From the NCBI GenBank assembly GCA_963824475.1, contig CAWGPR010000012.1:1430998-1494997 (forward strand): a stretch of 64,000 nucleotides of DNA, given 5' to 3'. Within the stretch, counting starts at the first letter, position 1; every line of letters starts with the position of its first letter. A program made the translations under genes and the position numbers. The DNA is from Roseiarcus sp963824475 (GTDB lineage Bacteria; Pseudomonadota; Alphaproteobacteria; Rhizobiales; Beijerinckiaceae). A model generated the notes under the pieces. That model was given only the letters and a program-made list of their open reading frames with translations. It was not told the DNA's origin and ran no database searches. Positions 47,247 through 55,736 of this stretch are shown one piece after another.

Positions 47247-47428
47247 CCGTGCTCCTTCCTGATGCTCCTCGCACTGGCGGACGGATCTGGTTTCGGGCGG
47301 GCCGCGCGGGCTGATGGCTAGCGCGAAGGTTTGGAGGCGCTCAGAGACATGACCAGCAAGTCAAAAGACCAGGTGTTGACGTTGTAGTATTGGATATGGC
47401 GGATGAAACCGCCGGCGGGTCAGCCATT

Positions 47429-47896
47429 CTAACCACGCGAACGCGGCGAGGCCAGGTCAGTGACGCGAGGAAGAATGTGGCTGTGAAGGCTCCGCGCGCT
47501 GCCCGGCGCTTTGGCTTTTGGGCTGCATCCTTTAAAAGACCGATCAACCTTCCCAGATTCGTCCATCTCCTCTTTGATCCCGCCAAACTTTTGAGTCTCT
47601 TTCGCGGCGTCACAAACCGCTTTCGCTTTAGTGATCGTTTTACGATCCTTGCCAATAATACGGGCAATACGATCCGCAGCGCGGCCTCGGACACTGTGGG
47701 GAATTTCCCCGGACTGTTTCTTTCGGCCCGGAGCTGTCTTCCCGTGATCCGCTTGCCTCGCTTTCGCCTTCGCCGGCTCGGGGAGGTCATGGCTGAAGAC
47801 CTGGAGGCTGGGAAGCGGGCTAAACGCGGTAAAAAGGTTTTCTGAAACCCTTTTACCCAGCCTCGACGAACAGGGCGTCGACAAGAATCTTGCCAA
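47429..47896 (-). pseudogene. ParB-like / plasmid-partition protein remnant
   Basis: A 155-codon frame whose middle reads GKTAPGRKKQSGEIPHS then GRAADRIARIIGKDRKTITK, AKAVCDAAKETQKFG and MDESGKVDRSFKG. This matches the helical region after the nuclease-like domain in ParB-like proteins carried by phages and islands. The N-terminal ParB domain is missing and the C-terminus runs into unrelated text, so it is a fragment. It lies in the putative island near its tRNA end. No integrase remains. Confidence 0.55.
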
Positions 47897-48081
47897 GCGC
47901 GCCCGTAAAGCTCAAGCGATGCCTAGAGGCCGGGAAGCGGGCGAAACCGCCCCACCTCGTAGTTGTGGGCGGCCCGCTGCTACGCCGCTCGATCTTCGTC
48001 TTCCGTTACCCTCAGAGATACCCCGACCCAAACGACGATGGGCATCCTTTGGTGAAACTTCCGATAAGCCATTGGTTTTAT

Positions 48082-48158
48082 TGGTAGCGGGACCCGGACT
48101 CGAACCGGGGACCTACGGATTATGATTCCGCCGCTCTAACCAGCTGAGCTATCCCGCC
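48082..48158 (-). tRNA. tRNA-Met (CAT), elongator type
   Basis: 77 bases with encoded CCA. The acceptor GGCGGGA pairs with TCCCGCT. The D arm has AGCTCAGCTGGTTAGAGC, the anticodon arm is GCGGA-ATCATAA-TCCGT, and the T arm is CCCGG-TTCGAGT-CCGGG. The anticodon is CAT. The stem sequence is the elongator-Met type; a tRNA-Ile2 identity is less likely but not excluded. It is intact and forms the right border of the 45.69-48.08 kb island. Confidence 0.95.
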
Positions 48159-48200
48159 GATATCGACGCTAGAGCATGATGAAGTTTGGCGGTCCCATCT

Positions 48201-48235
48201 GCCCTCACCCCGACCCTCTCCCAGAGGGAGAGTGG
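48201..48235. repeat. Partial mosaic palindromic repeat, copy 4
   Basis: GCCCTCACCCCGACCCTCTC with CCAGAGGGAGAGTGGG: the second module of the repeat seen at 24957 and 27907, in the opposite sense. It lies in the spacer between purK and the tRNA. Confidence 0.7.
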
Positions 48236-48312
48236 GCGCGACGGCGCCACGGCGCGCAACGCGAGCCGCCCCTATAAGGAGAGGCCCACAAGCCTGTCAA
48301 GGCAAACGCGAG

Positions 48313-49407
48313 TCAGTCCTGGTTCGGCGTCTCGGGGAAGACGCGCGTGACGTGGCCCATCTTGCGGCCCGGGCGGATTTCGAGCTTGCCGTAGAGATGC
48401 AGGCCGAGGTCGGGCTGGGCGAGGATGTCGCGCCAATCCTCGGCGTCCTCGCCGATCAAATTGTGCATTTCGGCCCGGCCGCGACGCGTCGTCGCCCCGA
48501 GCGGCCAGCCGGCGATGGCGCGGACGTGCTGCTCGAATTGCGACGTCTGCGCGCCCTCGAGCGTCCAGTGGCCGGAATTGTGGACGCGCGGCGCGATCTC
48601 GTTGACGACCAGCGCCTCGCGGCCCTGGCGGTCGCGGGTGACGAACATCTCGACCGCCAGCACGCCGACATAATCCAGGGCGTCAAGCACAGACGCTGCA
48701 ATACGCTTGGCCTCGGCCGCCGTCTCCACGCTGACCCGCGCCGGCGCGCGCGTGCGGGCCAGAATGTGGCGCTCGTGCTCGTTCTCGCAGAGGTCGAAAG
48801 CCGCGATCTCGCCTTCCAGGCTGCGGGCGGCGACCACCGACACCTCGCGCTCGAAGGCGACGAAGCCCTCGAGAATCATCGGCGCCGAGCCCAGCGTGCG
48901 ATGAACCGCGGCGACATTGGAGCCTTCGCGGATCAGCGACTGGCCCTTGCCGTCGTAACCGAACCGCCGGGTCTTGAGGATCGCGGGGCGGCCGAGCTCG
49001 GCCACCGCCCGAACCAGCGCGCCCGCGTCCTCGACGCCGACGAAGGGCGCGACCCTATGGCCGAGATCGCGCAGAAAGGTTTTCTCCGTCAGCCGGTCCT
49101 GGGTCAGCGCCAGCGCCCGGACGCCCGGACGCACCGGCAGGCGCTGCTCAAGAAATTCGACCGTCGACGTCGGCACGTTCTCGAACTCATAGGTGACGAC
49201 GTCGACGCCTTGAGCGAAACCGGCCAACGCCGCCTCGTCGTCGAAGGCGCCGGTGGTGCGCGCCGCCGCCGCGTCATAGGCCGGCGCCGCCTCTTCGGGA
49301 GCGAAGATGTGGGTGCGCAGGCCCACTTTCAGCGCCGCCATCGCGAGCATGCGCCCGAGCTGGCCGGCGCCGAGAATGCCGATCGTCGCGCCGGGGCTCA
49401 GGATCAT
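48313..49407 (-). CDS. purK: N5-carboxyaminoimidazole ribonucleotide synthase
   Basis: 364 aa, ATP-grasp enzyme making N5-CAIR from AIR, ATP and bicarbonate. The N-terminus IGILGAGQLGRMLAMAALK is diagnostic. ATP-grasp segments are ILKTRRFGYDGKGQ, ILEGFVAFEREVSVV and the metal-binding EIAPRVHNSGHWTLEGA. The ATG overlaps the purE stop by 4 bases. Confidence 0.97.
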   Translation of the reverse strand: MILSPGATIGILGAGQLGRMLAMAALKVGLRTHIFAPEEAAPAYDAAAARTTGAFDDEAALAGFAQGVDVVTYEFENVPTSTVEFLEQRLPVRPGVRALALTQDRLTEKTFLRDLGHRVAPFVGVEDAGALVRAVAELGRPAILKTRRFGYDGKGQSLIREGSNVAAVHRTLGSAPMILEGFVAFEREVSVVAARSLEGEIAAFDLCENEHERHILARTRAPARVSVETAAEAKRIAASVLDALDYVGVLAVEMFVTRDRQGREALVVNEIAPRVHNSGHWTLEGAQTSQFEQHVRAIAGWPLGATTRRGRAEMHNLIGEDAEDWRDILAQPDLGLHLYGKLEIRPGRKMGHVTRVFPETPNQD

Positions 49408-49925
49408 CGACTGGCGGTCTCAGACTTGGGTCGATCATCCTCGGGCCGCTCGGCGACATCCGCGGTGCGCTTCGCCCGCCACGCCTCGAGCCGCGCCGCA
49501 AGCTTTTCGTCGCTCAGCGCCAGCACGGAAGCGGCGAGCAGCGCGGCGTTGACCGCGCCTGGCTCCCCGATCGCGAGCGTTCCAACCGGAACGCCGGCCG
49601 GCATCTGGACGATGGACAAGAGGCTGTCCAGGCCCGAGAGCGCCTTCGAGGGGACCGGCACGCCCAACACCGGAAGCGTGGTCATGGCGGCCGTCATGCC
49701 CGGCAGATGCGCCGCCCCCCCTGCGCCAGCGATGACGACCTTGAACCCCGCGGCCTTCGCGCCCTTGGCGAAGGCGACCAGCCGGTCCGGCGTGCGATGG
49801 GCGGAGACAATTCGCGCTTCATAACCGACGCCGAGCGCCTCAAGCGTCTCGGCGGCGCGGCGCATGACCGCCCAGTCGGACTGGCTGCCCATGATGATGG
49901 CGACAGGTTTCGACGCCCCGCTCAT
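49404..49925 (-). CDS. purE: N5-carboxyaminoimidazole ribonucleotide mutase
   Basis: 173 aa, class I PurE. The phosphate/CO2 site GSQSDWAVMRRAAETLE lies at about residues 13-29; YEARIVSAHRTPDRL and GAGGAAHLPGMTAAMTTLPV follow. The C-terminus is about 12 residues longer than in E. coli and hydrophilic. It is paired with purK by a 4-base overlap. Confidence 0.97.
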   Translation of the reverse strand: MSGASKPVAIIMGSQSDWAVMRRAAETLEALGVGYEARIVSAHRTPDRLVAFAKGAKAAGFKVVIAGAGGAAHLPGMTAAMTTLPVLGVPVPSKALSGLDSLLSIVQMPAGVPVGTLAIGEPGAVNAALLAASVLALSDEKLAARLEAWRAKRTADVAERPEDDRPKSETASR

Positions 49926-50094
49926 GAGGCCCCGCTCACAAGCCCGAGTCGACGCGATTCATGGAGCTTGCGCTTAAAGGAAGGCCGCAAGGGGCGCAAG
50001 GCGACGGCGCGACCGCCTTTGCCAACGCCGTTTCGCACGCTAGGCGTTTCCTTGGCGCGCTCCCCAAACTGGCGCACTCACGTGGAGGCGAGCA

Positions 50095-51465
50095 TTGGAA
50101 CCAGGAACAAAGTCCGCCGCCTCGGGCGCCGTTGAGCCGGCGGCCGGCGCCAACGTTCCCGCGACGCTTCGCGACCCTGACGCGATCCGTTTCTGGATCG
50201 CCGTCGCTCTGACCGGGCTATGCGCCGGTCTTGGCGCGGCCCTCCTGACACTGCTGTTCAACGCGACGCAGGAGCTCGCCTGGGGCGTGGCCGAAGGTTC
50301 GGCGCTGTTGGAAGCGGCGCGGCAAGCCAGTCCATTGCGTCATGTCGGTTTGCTGCTGGCCGCCGGACTTGTAGTCAGCTTGGGTCAGTGGGCGCTAACC
50401 CGGCTCGCTAGCGGCAACAGTATCGACGTTACGGCGGCGATCTGGTTTCAGGCCGGCCGCATGCCGGCGTGGCGAACGCTCGGCACCGCGGTGCTGTCGA
50501 TCGTGATTGTCGGCATGGGCGCTCCGCTCGGCCGCGAGGGCGCCCCGAAGCAGTTTGGGGCGGTGTTCGGCAATCTGCTCTCGAGCCTTCAGAGGCTTTC
50601 GGACGAACAGCGCCGCCTGGTGGTCGCGATCGGCGCCGGCGCCGGCATGGCCGCGGTCTATAGCGTGCCGCTCGGCGGCGCGCTGTTTGCGCTTGAAGTG
50701 GTGCGGGGGGCGCTGGCTCTGCGGCTGGTCGTTCCCGCGCTTGCGGCCGCGTTGATCGCTGCGAAGACGGCGAGCTTCGTCGTGCCCAACGCGCCGCTCT
50801 ACACCGTTCCGGCCTACGCAATCTCGCCCGACGTGTACCTCTGGACGATCATCGCCTCGCCGGTCATCGGCTTGTGGTCGGTCGCCTTCGTCCGAGCGAT
50901 CTCATGGGCCTATGGCGCTCGCCCCTCTGACTGGCGCCGGTTCATTGCGCCGCCGCTCGTCCTCGTCGTCGTCGGGCTCCTGTCGATTGTCTTCCCGGAG
51001 CTTCTTGGCAATGGGCAGGATGTCGCTCAGCTCTTGTTCCTGCATCCGCTGGCGCCGTTAGTTCTGGCGATGCTGGTGTTCGTTCGGCCGATCGCGACGT
51101 TCGGCTCGGTGGCGAGCGGCGCGCCCGGAGGCCTGTTCACGCCCTCGCTCGCCGCCGGCGCGCTGGCGGGGGCCGCGTTGGGCCAGCTCTGGCTCTGGGT
51201 TCATCCGGGAGGCGAAATCGGCCTTTACGCGCTTCTGGGCGCGGGCGCGATGCTGGCGGCGACCACGCAGGGACCGATTTCGTCTCTGGTGCTGATGATG
51301 GAACTGACCGGCCAGGCCCGCGCCTTTGCCCTGCCGATGCTGGCGACAATCGTCATCGCCACCGCGACCGCGCGCCTGATTGAATGGCGCTCGATCTATG
51401 AAGCCCGACTGACCGATGAAGAAGTGGCCGAGCGCTTGCGGGCGCGCGAGCCAAGAGGCGCTTGA
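50095..51465 (+). CDS. ClC-family chloride channel/transporter
   Basis: 456 aa from a TTG with GGAGG seven bases upstream; about ten to twelve membrane spans. The gating Glu is kept in PLGREGAPKQ, and GAPGGLFTPSLAAGALAG carries the third selectivity motif. The first motif, usually GSGIP, is ASGNS here, and GAGAGMAAVYSVPLGGALFA is followed by LEVV, so the second Glu of the EE pair is Val. These substitutions leave H+/Cl- exchange uncertain. No CBS domain is present. Confidence 0.87.
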   Translation: MEPGTKSAASGAVEPAAGANVPATLRDPDAIRFWIAVALTGLCAGLGAALLTLLFNATQELAWGVAEGSALLEAARQASPLRHVGLLLAAGLVVSLGQWALTRLASGNSIDVTAAIWFQAGRMPAWRTLGTAVLSIVIVGMGAPLGREGAPKQFGAVFGNLLSSLQRLSDEQRRLVVAIGAGAGMAAVYSVPLGGALFALEVVRGALALRLVVPALAAALIAAKTASFVVPNAPLYTVPAYAISPDVYLWTIIASPVIGLWSVAFVRAISWAYGARPSDWRRFIAPPLVLVVVGLLSIVFPELLGNGQDVAQLLFLHPLAPLVLAMLVFVRPIATFGSVASGAPGGLFTPSLAAGALAGAALGQLWLWVHPGGEIGLYALLGAGAMLAATTQGPISSLVLMMELTGQARAFALPMLATIVIATATARLIEWRSIYEARLTDEEVAERLRAREPRGA

Positions 51466-51484
51466 GCGCCGAGCGTCATCGCGA

Positions 51485-51505
51485 CCCCCGGATCAAGTCC
51501 GGGGG
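51485..51505. repeat. Perfect hairpin after the ClC gene
   Basis: CCCCCGGA / TCCGGGGG, 8 bp, loop TCAAG, about 20 bases after the ClC stop. It resembles the CCCCCGGATC-type REP units common in alphaproteobacteria. There is no T-tract, so it is not a classical terminator. Confidence 0.75.
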
Positions 51506-51651
51506 AAGCGATCCAGAGGTCAAGGGACGCCGCACCGGCCCTGGATCGCCGCGCCCCCTCCGCTCACGCTCGAGTCCTCGCGATGACGTCAAACAGGCGC
51601 GCCCGAGCGCGCCAACCGCGCTACCGCCGCTTGACTGGGCGCGGGCTTCGG

Positions 51652-51861
51652 CTACCCCTTCTCCACCCACTCGTCGCCCACCTTCTCGTACTCGCGCTTC
51701 ACCGCCGCCCAGGCGATGCGGAAGGCGGCCTCCTCCTGGCGCGGATCGTGGGCGTGAGCGGCGTAGGCGTGGTTGAAGGCCTCGCGAAAAATATCCTGCG
51801 CGTGTTCAGGGAGATGGGAGCGGACGGACGGCGGCAGGTCGGCGTTGACGTGATAGGGCAT
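51652..51861 (-). CDS. chaB: ChaB-family protein
   Basis: 69 aa. The family pattern is plain: MPYHVNADLPPSVRSHLPEH, AQDIFREAFNHAYAAH, then AFRIAWAAVKREYEK with a C-terminal GDEWVEKG. In E. coli ChaB is linked to ChaA cation transport, but its biochemical role is unsettled. Here it stands alone beside small YdcH-like genes. Confidence 0.9.
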   Translation of the reverse strand: MPYHVNADLPPSVRSHLPEHAQDIFREAFNHAYAAHAHDPRQEEAAFRIAWAAVKREYEKVGDEWVEKG

Positions 51862-51889
51862 GGGCGGCTTCCGTTAGGGATCGCGCCCT

Positions 51890-52111
51890 TCAGGCGATGA
51901 TGTCGGGCGTGAGCTGGTCCTCGAGCCGCGCCAGCTTATCGCGCAACAGGAGCTTTCGTTTCTTGAGCCGCTGCAATTGCAATTGGTCAGCCTGACCTGC
52001 CTCCCGCAGCGCCTCGATCGCCGCGTCGAGGTCGCGATGCTCCTCTCGCAGCCGCTCGACTTGGGCGACCAGCGCGGCGCGTTCCTCCGGGCTGAGCCCC
52101 TTATCATTCAT
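51890..52111 (-). CDS. YdcH family (DUF465) coiled-coil protein
   Basis: 73 aa, mostly one long helical hairpin: LVAQVERLREEHRDLDAAIE and LQLQRLKKRKLLLRDKLARL. The LKKRKLLLRDKL core is the family signature. It lies 28 bases upstream of chaB on the same strand, so the two may be co-transcribed. Function unknown. Confidence 0.85.
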   Translation of the reverse strand: MNDKGLSPEERAALVAQVERLREEHRDLDAAIEALREAGQADQLQLQRLKKRKLLLRDKLARLEDQLTPDIIA

Positions 52112-52414
52112 TCTTGCGCCACTTTACGCCAGGCTTCCGACGCCCTCAACGCCGGCCGCGCGCCGAGGCGGCTGCGACTATGGCGGCGACGACGCGGGCG
52201 CGCAAGCGCGCCACTCCCGTTCGAAGCGCCGTCCTCGGGACCCTTTCACGCATTATTAATGTTAATGTTGGGATCGATCCTAAGCCCGCCGAATCTCCCC
52301 CCAAAAATGTCGGGGCGCGGGGCGGAAATTTCACAGCGCCGAGCCATTTTGCCGCTTGCGCCGGTCGTCAGTTATGTCACAATTTCGTCGCCAAGACCAT
52401 GAGGGAGCTGTCCC
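52112..52414. promoter_or_regulatory. Divergent promoter region between two DUF465 genes
   Basis: 303 bases with no gene. It contains an AT-rich stretch at about 52250-52270 (CGCATTATTAATGTTAATGT) inside high-GC sequence, a plausible promoter core. The Shine-Dalgarno for the plus-strand gene is GAGGGAGCTG at 52401-52410. Confidence 0.45.
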
Positions 52415-52603
52415 ATGTCGATTGATTCGCATCTCAGCGAACTGGTGCGCCGCCACCAGGCCATTGAGGAAGCGATCCTAGCCGAAATCAACCGCCCGGC
52501 GTCAGACGACATCAAGGTTCACGAGCTCAAGCGTAAGAAACTTCATCTCAAGGACGAAATCGAAAGGCTCAAGCACCAGGCCGAGACCGCGCCGTCGCAC
52601 TGA
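52415..52603 (+). CDS. YdcH family (DUF465) coiled-coil protein, second copy
   Basis: 62 aa. HLSELVRRHQAIEEAILAEI and VHELKRKKLHLKDEIERL show the same helical hairpin as the divergent gene at 51890-52111. This copy is the shorter and more canonical one. It has a clear ribosome-binding site. Both may interact with each other as coiled coils; this is inference. Confidence 0.9.
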   Translation: MSIDSHLSELVRRHQAIEEAILAEINRPASDDIKVHELKRKKLHLKDEIERLKHQAETAPSH

Positions 52604-52618
52604 GGCGGCGAAAAACGA

Positions 52619-54238
52619 TTACCGTCCGAGCGGCGCGGCGAGAGCGTCGCGCCACTCCTCGATAACCGCCGCGTCACGCTCCTTTCTTAAGCGCTCCGAC
52701 GCGAAGGATGAAAGCTCCTCACGCGAGACTAATCGCGCGAGCGCCCAGATCGCTGCTCCGCGCACGAGCGGAGACTCATCGCCAAGCCGTTCGACTGCGA
52801 GCGCGCCGAGCGCGCGATCATCCGAGTTCCCAACCGCGATCATCACATTGCGCACGAAGCGCGCCCGCCCGATCCGCTTGACCGGGCCGCCGGCGAACAG
52901 GGACCGAAACGACGCATCGTCCAGGCGCGCAAGTTCCGCGAGGGGCGGCGCATCGAGATCGGCGCGCGCCGCAAGCTTCGCTTCCCGCCCCACACTGGCG
53001 AATTTGTTCCAAGGGCAGGCTGCAAGGCAGTCGTCGCAACCATAGATGCGATTGCCGATCGCGGCCCGAAGCTCAGGCGGAATCGGACCTTCATGCTCGA
53101 TCGTGAGATAGGAGATGCAGCGCCGCGCATCGAGCCGGTAGGGCGCCGGGAACGCGCCAGTCGGACACGCGTCGAGGCAGGCGCGGCATTGCCCGCAATG
53201 GTCTGATTCCGGCGGGTCGGCAGGCAGGTCGAGGTCAGTGACGATCGCGCCCAGGAACAGCCAGGAGCCAAATTCGCGCGACACCAGATTGGTGTGCTTG
53301 CCCTGCCAGCCGAGCCCAGCGCGCGCGGCCAGCGGCTTCTCCATGAGCGGCGCGGTGTCGACGAAGACTTTCACGTCCGCTTTTTCCGGCCGCGCCGCGG
53401 CGACCAGGAATGAAGCGAGCTCCTTGAGCTTGCCCTTGAGAACATCGTGATAGTCGCGATGGCGGGCGTAGACGGAGATCGCGCCGGTGTCGGGGCGCCC
53501 GAGCGCCGCCAGCGGATCGTCCGAAGGGCCGTAATTGAGGCCGAGCATCACAACGCTTTTGGCCTCTGGCATGAGCTTGCGGGGATCGGCGCGCCGCTCG
53601 AAGGTCTCGGCCATCCAGGTCATATGCCCATGCGCGCTCTCCGCGAGCCAGGCGGCGAGACGCTCGCGCGCCTGCGCCGGCGGCTCGGCGGAAGTGATCC
53701 GGCAGGCGTCGAAGCCGAGCGCGCGGGCTTTTTCGCGCAAAAGCGCTGCGGCGATGCGCGCTTGCGCGGAATCATGAAGCGCGGAACGGTCTCCCGCCCC
53801 CGATAGCCCGTCGAGAGACGGGCGTCCTGCCGGACGCCCTATGGTGGGGGCGGGTTGGGGTGGGGGGTCGGCCAGACCGGCCGCGCGCGCGCTCAATTCG
53901 ACTAGTCTCAAGCGGATCGTCTCCAACACGCCGTCAAGATTGCGGTACACATCATCGTTCGTGAACCGCAGAACGGCGAAACCTTGCGCAACAAGCGCTG
54001 CTGTTCGCGTTGCGTCGTGAGCGATTTCCCGTTCGGTCGAATGCGTCGCGCCGTCTACTTCGATGATGAGTTTGGCGTCCAAACAGGCGAAGTCAGCCAC
54101 GAAGCGGCCAAGCGCGACCTGACGTCGAAATCGACAGCCTCCGATTTGTTTGCGCCGTAGACCTTGCCAAAGGCGGCGTTCAGCGCCGCTCGCGTTGCGA
54201 CGCAATGTGCGCGCGACTGCGGTCAACTCGCTTGGCAT
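52619..54238 (-). CDS. queG: DUF559 endonuclease-like domain fused in frame to epoxyqueuosine reductase QueG
   Basis: 539 aa. Residues 1-120 are a DUF559 (Vsr/PD-(D/E)XK-like) domain: LRRNASGAERRLWQGLRRK, RFRRQVALGRFVADFA with Asp49, then LIIEVDGATH with Glu60 and Asp62, and VLRFTNDDVYRNLDGVLETI. Residues about 125-150 (PPPQPAPTIGRPAGRPSLDG) are read from a palindromic repeat. From about 160 the protein is QueG: ALGFDACRIT, MTWMAETFERRADPR, GWQGKHTNLVS, and two [4Fe-4S] sites (CGQCRACLDACPTGAF and CDDCLAACPWNKF), plus a C-terminal HEAT-like region. QueG reduces epoxyqueuosine to queuosine in tRNA. There is no ATG or GTG between the repeat and the QueG core, so QueG seems to depend on the DUF559 start or a TTG near 53893. 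Confidence 0.9.
   Translation of the reverse strand: MPSELTAVARTLRRNASGAERRLWQGLRRKQIGGCRFRRQVALGRFVADFACLDAKLIIEVDGATHSTEREIAHDATRTAALVAQGFAVLRFTNDDVYRNLDGVLETIRLRLVELSARAAGLADPPPQPAPTIGRPAGRPSLDGLSGAGDRSALHDSAQARIAAALLREKARALGFDACRITSAEPPAQARERLAAWLAESAHGHMTWMAETFERRADPRKLMPEAKSVVMLGLNYGPSDDPLAALGRPDTGAISVYARHRDYHDVLKGKLKELASFLVAAARPEKADVKVFVDTAPLMEKPLAARAGLGWQGKHTNLVSREFGSWLFLGAIVTDLDLPADPPESDHCGQCRACLDACPTGAFPAPYRLDARRCISYLTIEHEGPIPPELRAAIGNRIYGCDDCLAACPWNKFASVGREAKLAARADLDAPPLAELARLDDASFRSLFAGGPVKRIGRARFVRNVMIAVGNSDDRALGALAVERLGDESPLVRGAAIWALARLVSREELSSFASERLRKERDAAVIEEWRDALAAPLGR
53789..53869. repeat. Left repeat flanking the DUF559 domain
   Basis: CCCGCCCCCGATAG at the left pairs with CTATGGTGGGGGCGGG, with a second hairpin (CCCGTCGAGAGACGGG) between them. 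It ends in GGTTGGGGTGGGGGGTC at 53869. The segment 53844-53869 is the inverted partner of 54242-54268. It lies inside the fused reading frame. Confidence 0.85.
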
Positions 54239-54241
54239 AAG

Positions 54242-54283
54242 GACCCCCCACCCCTTACCCGCCCCCACAAGGGGGGCGGGAGC
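54242..54283. repeat. Right repeat flanking the DUF559 domain
   Basis: GACCCCCCACCCCTTACCCG and CCCCCAC match the reverse complement of 53844-53869 in all but about two positions. It continues as CCCGCCCCC-ACAA-GGGGGGCGGG, a strong hairpin. It begins 4 bases upstream of the DUF559 ATG, so the nuclease ORF fits between the two inverted repeats. Confidence 0.85.
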
Positions 54284-54320
54284 GGAGCCAGTCGCCGGCT
54301 AAGGCCCAGCGCAGAAAGCG

Positions 54321-55013
54321 CTAGAAGTCCAGATTGGCGTAGGCGACGCTCGGCGTCATTCCCGGCAGTCGCTCGGCCAGAAGCGGGCGGAACGACGGGC
54401 GCGACTTCATCCGCGCGTACCAGGTCTTGGCGGTTTCGCTCTCGTCCCACTGCGCGTCGCCTAAATAGTCAATGCAGGATAGGTGGGCCGCCGCCGCGAG
54501 GTCGGCATAGGTCAGTCGATCGCCGGCCAGCCAGTTGCGGCCCCCGATGAGGTGACCAATGTAGCGCAGATGATAGCGCAAATTGGCGCGCGCGGCGCGC
54601 ACCGCCTCCATGTCCGGGGCGCCGCCCCCTTGGCCTGAACTCATAAAGCGCTTGTTGATCTTCTCGCGCACAATCCATTGACTTGATTCATTAAAGAGCT
54701 TGACGTTGAACCAGTGCGTGAGCCGGCGGGTCTCGGCGCGGGTCAGCGGGTCCTGCGGCATCAGCCGGCGATCGCCGAGACCCAAGCCGCGCGTCTCGTC
54801 GAGATATTCGGCGATCACCTCCGCCCCCGACAGGCTTGCCGTTTCGTCGTCGATCATGACCGGCGTTAAGCCTTCGGGCGCCATCAGCAGGAACTCGCGG
54901 CGCCGGTCCCACGGCTTTTCTTCAACCAGACGAGGCTCGATTCCCATTTCCCCAAGGATGAGGCGGATGAAGCGGGAGTGAGGACAGAATGGATGATGGT
55001 AGAGTGTTATCAT
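54321..55013 (-). CDS. Glutathione S-transferase family protein
   Basis: 230 aa. The thioredoxin-like N-domain has YHHPFCPHSRFIRLIL with Cys10/Ser13 near the glutathione site, and the cis-Pro in GLTPVMIDDE. SLSGAEVIAEYLDETR binds the glutathione gamma-glutamyl. The helical C-domain includes GDRLTYADLAAAAHLSCIDYLG. FCPHS resembles beta/omega-like classes more than tau. Substrate unknown; it starts 83 bases upstream of the DUF559 repeat. Confidence 0.92.
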   Translation of the reverse strand: MITLYHHPFCPHSRFIRLILGEMGIEPRLVEEKPWDRRREFLLMAPEGLTPVMIDDETASLSGAEVIAEYLDETRGLGLGDRRLMPQDPLTRAETRRLTHWFNVKLFNESSQWIVREKINKRFMSSGQGGGAPDMEAVRAARANLRYHLRYIGHLIGGRNWLAGDRLTYADLAAAAHLSCIDYLGDAQWDESETAKTWYARMKSRPSFRPLLAERLPGMTPSVAYANLDF

Positions 55014-55736
55014 TCAGACCCGGGCTTAGGCAGGCGGGAAACGGGAGCGGCGCCGCCGCTCGTCGGACTTCATCATCGGACTCCATCAGATGCTGCGCGC
55101 CAGGTTAACCAGTGGTTAACCCCGGCCCGGGGCCTTTGTTGCTAAAGCGACAGTCCAGCCACTGAATAGATTTAATATTCTGGCTCTGAACCGCCTCGAT
55201 GGGGAGCGCGATGGCTGGCTTCTTCGCATCCCCCATTCGGGGGCGACAATAACCGGTCTGCCGCGAGCAACCGCCTCCAATCCGACCCCACAACCGGTAG
55301 CCTCCCGTAACCCGTCGTCTTCAGACTCATCGCCTCCAAGCAATTGGCGAAGCTTTATCTTTCCGCTGCGCCGACCAGGTTGTGGCAAACAAAATCTTGG
55401 CTCAACCGCAAATCCTCCGTATACTTTCCGTCAGGCCGAAACCACGCCTCCGCCATGCGGCGGCGGGACGAGAGGAAAGAGAGCATGCGCCTCACACCGA
55501 ATCCGCTTGATCGATTCGGCCGTCATTCCCGACGGCCGCCGAAAGCGGCCGATCGGGAATCCAGTCGGCCTCCTTTGGAAGGGCTGGATTCCCGGTCGGA
55601 CCTTCGGTCCGCGGGGGATGACAGGGAGTGGGAACGCCGAAGTTGCGCAAAGGAGGTGATAAGTCCCTGAAATGATTGGTGCGCGTAAACTTGTGCGCGC
55701 GTGAGGGGCCACGTCGAGGGCGGGGCGATCTTCTTA
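55014..55736. other. Gene-free region with REP-like units
   Basis: About 720 bases with no supported gene. 55515-55622 carries several palindromes: GTCATTCCCGACGGCCGCCG with GCGGCCGATCGGGAAT, then GGATTCCCGGTCGGACCTTC with GGTCCGCGGGGGATGACAGG. The last resembles the pair in the rpsL-rpsG gap. The left part, around 55130-55200, is AT-richer and may hold promoter elements for the GST gene. Confidence 0.5.
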
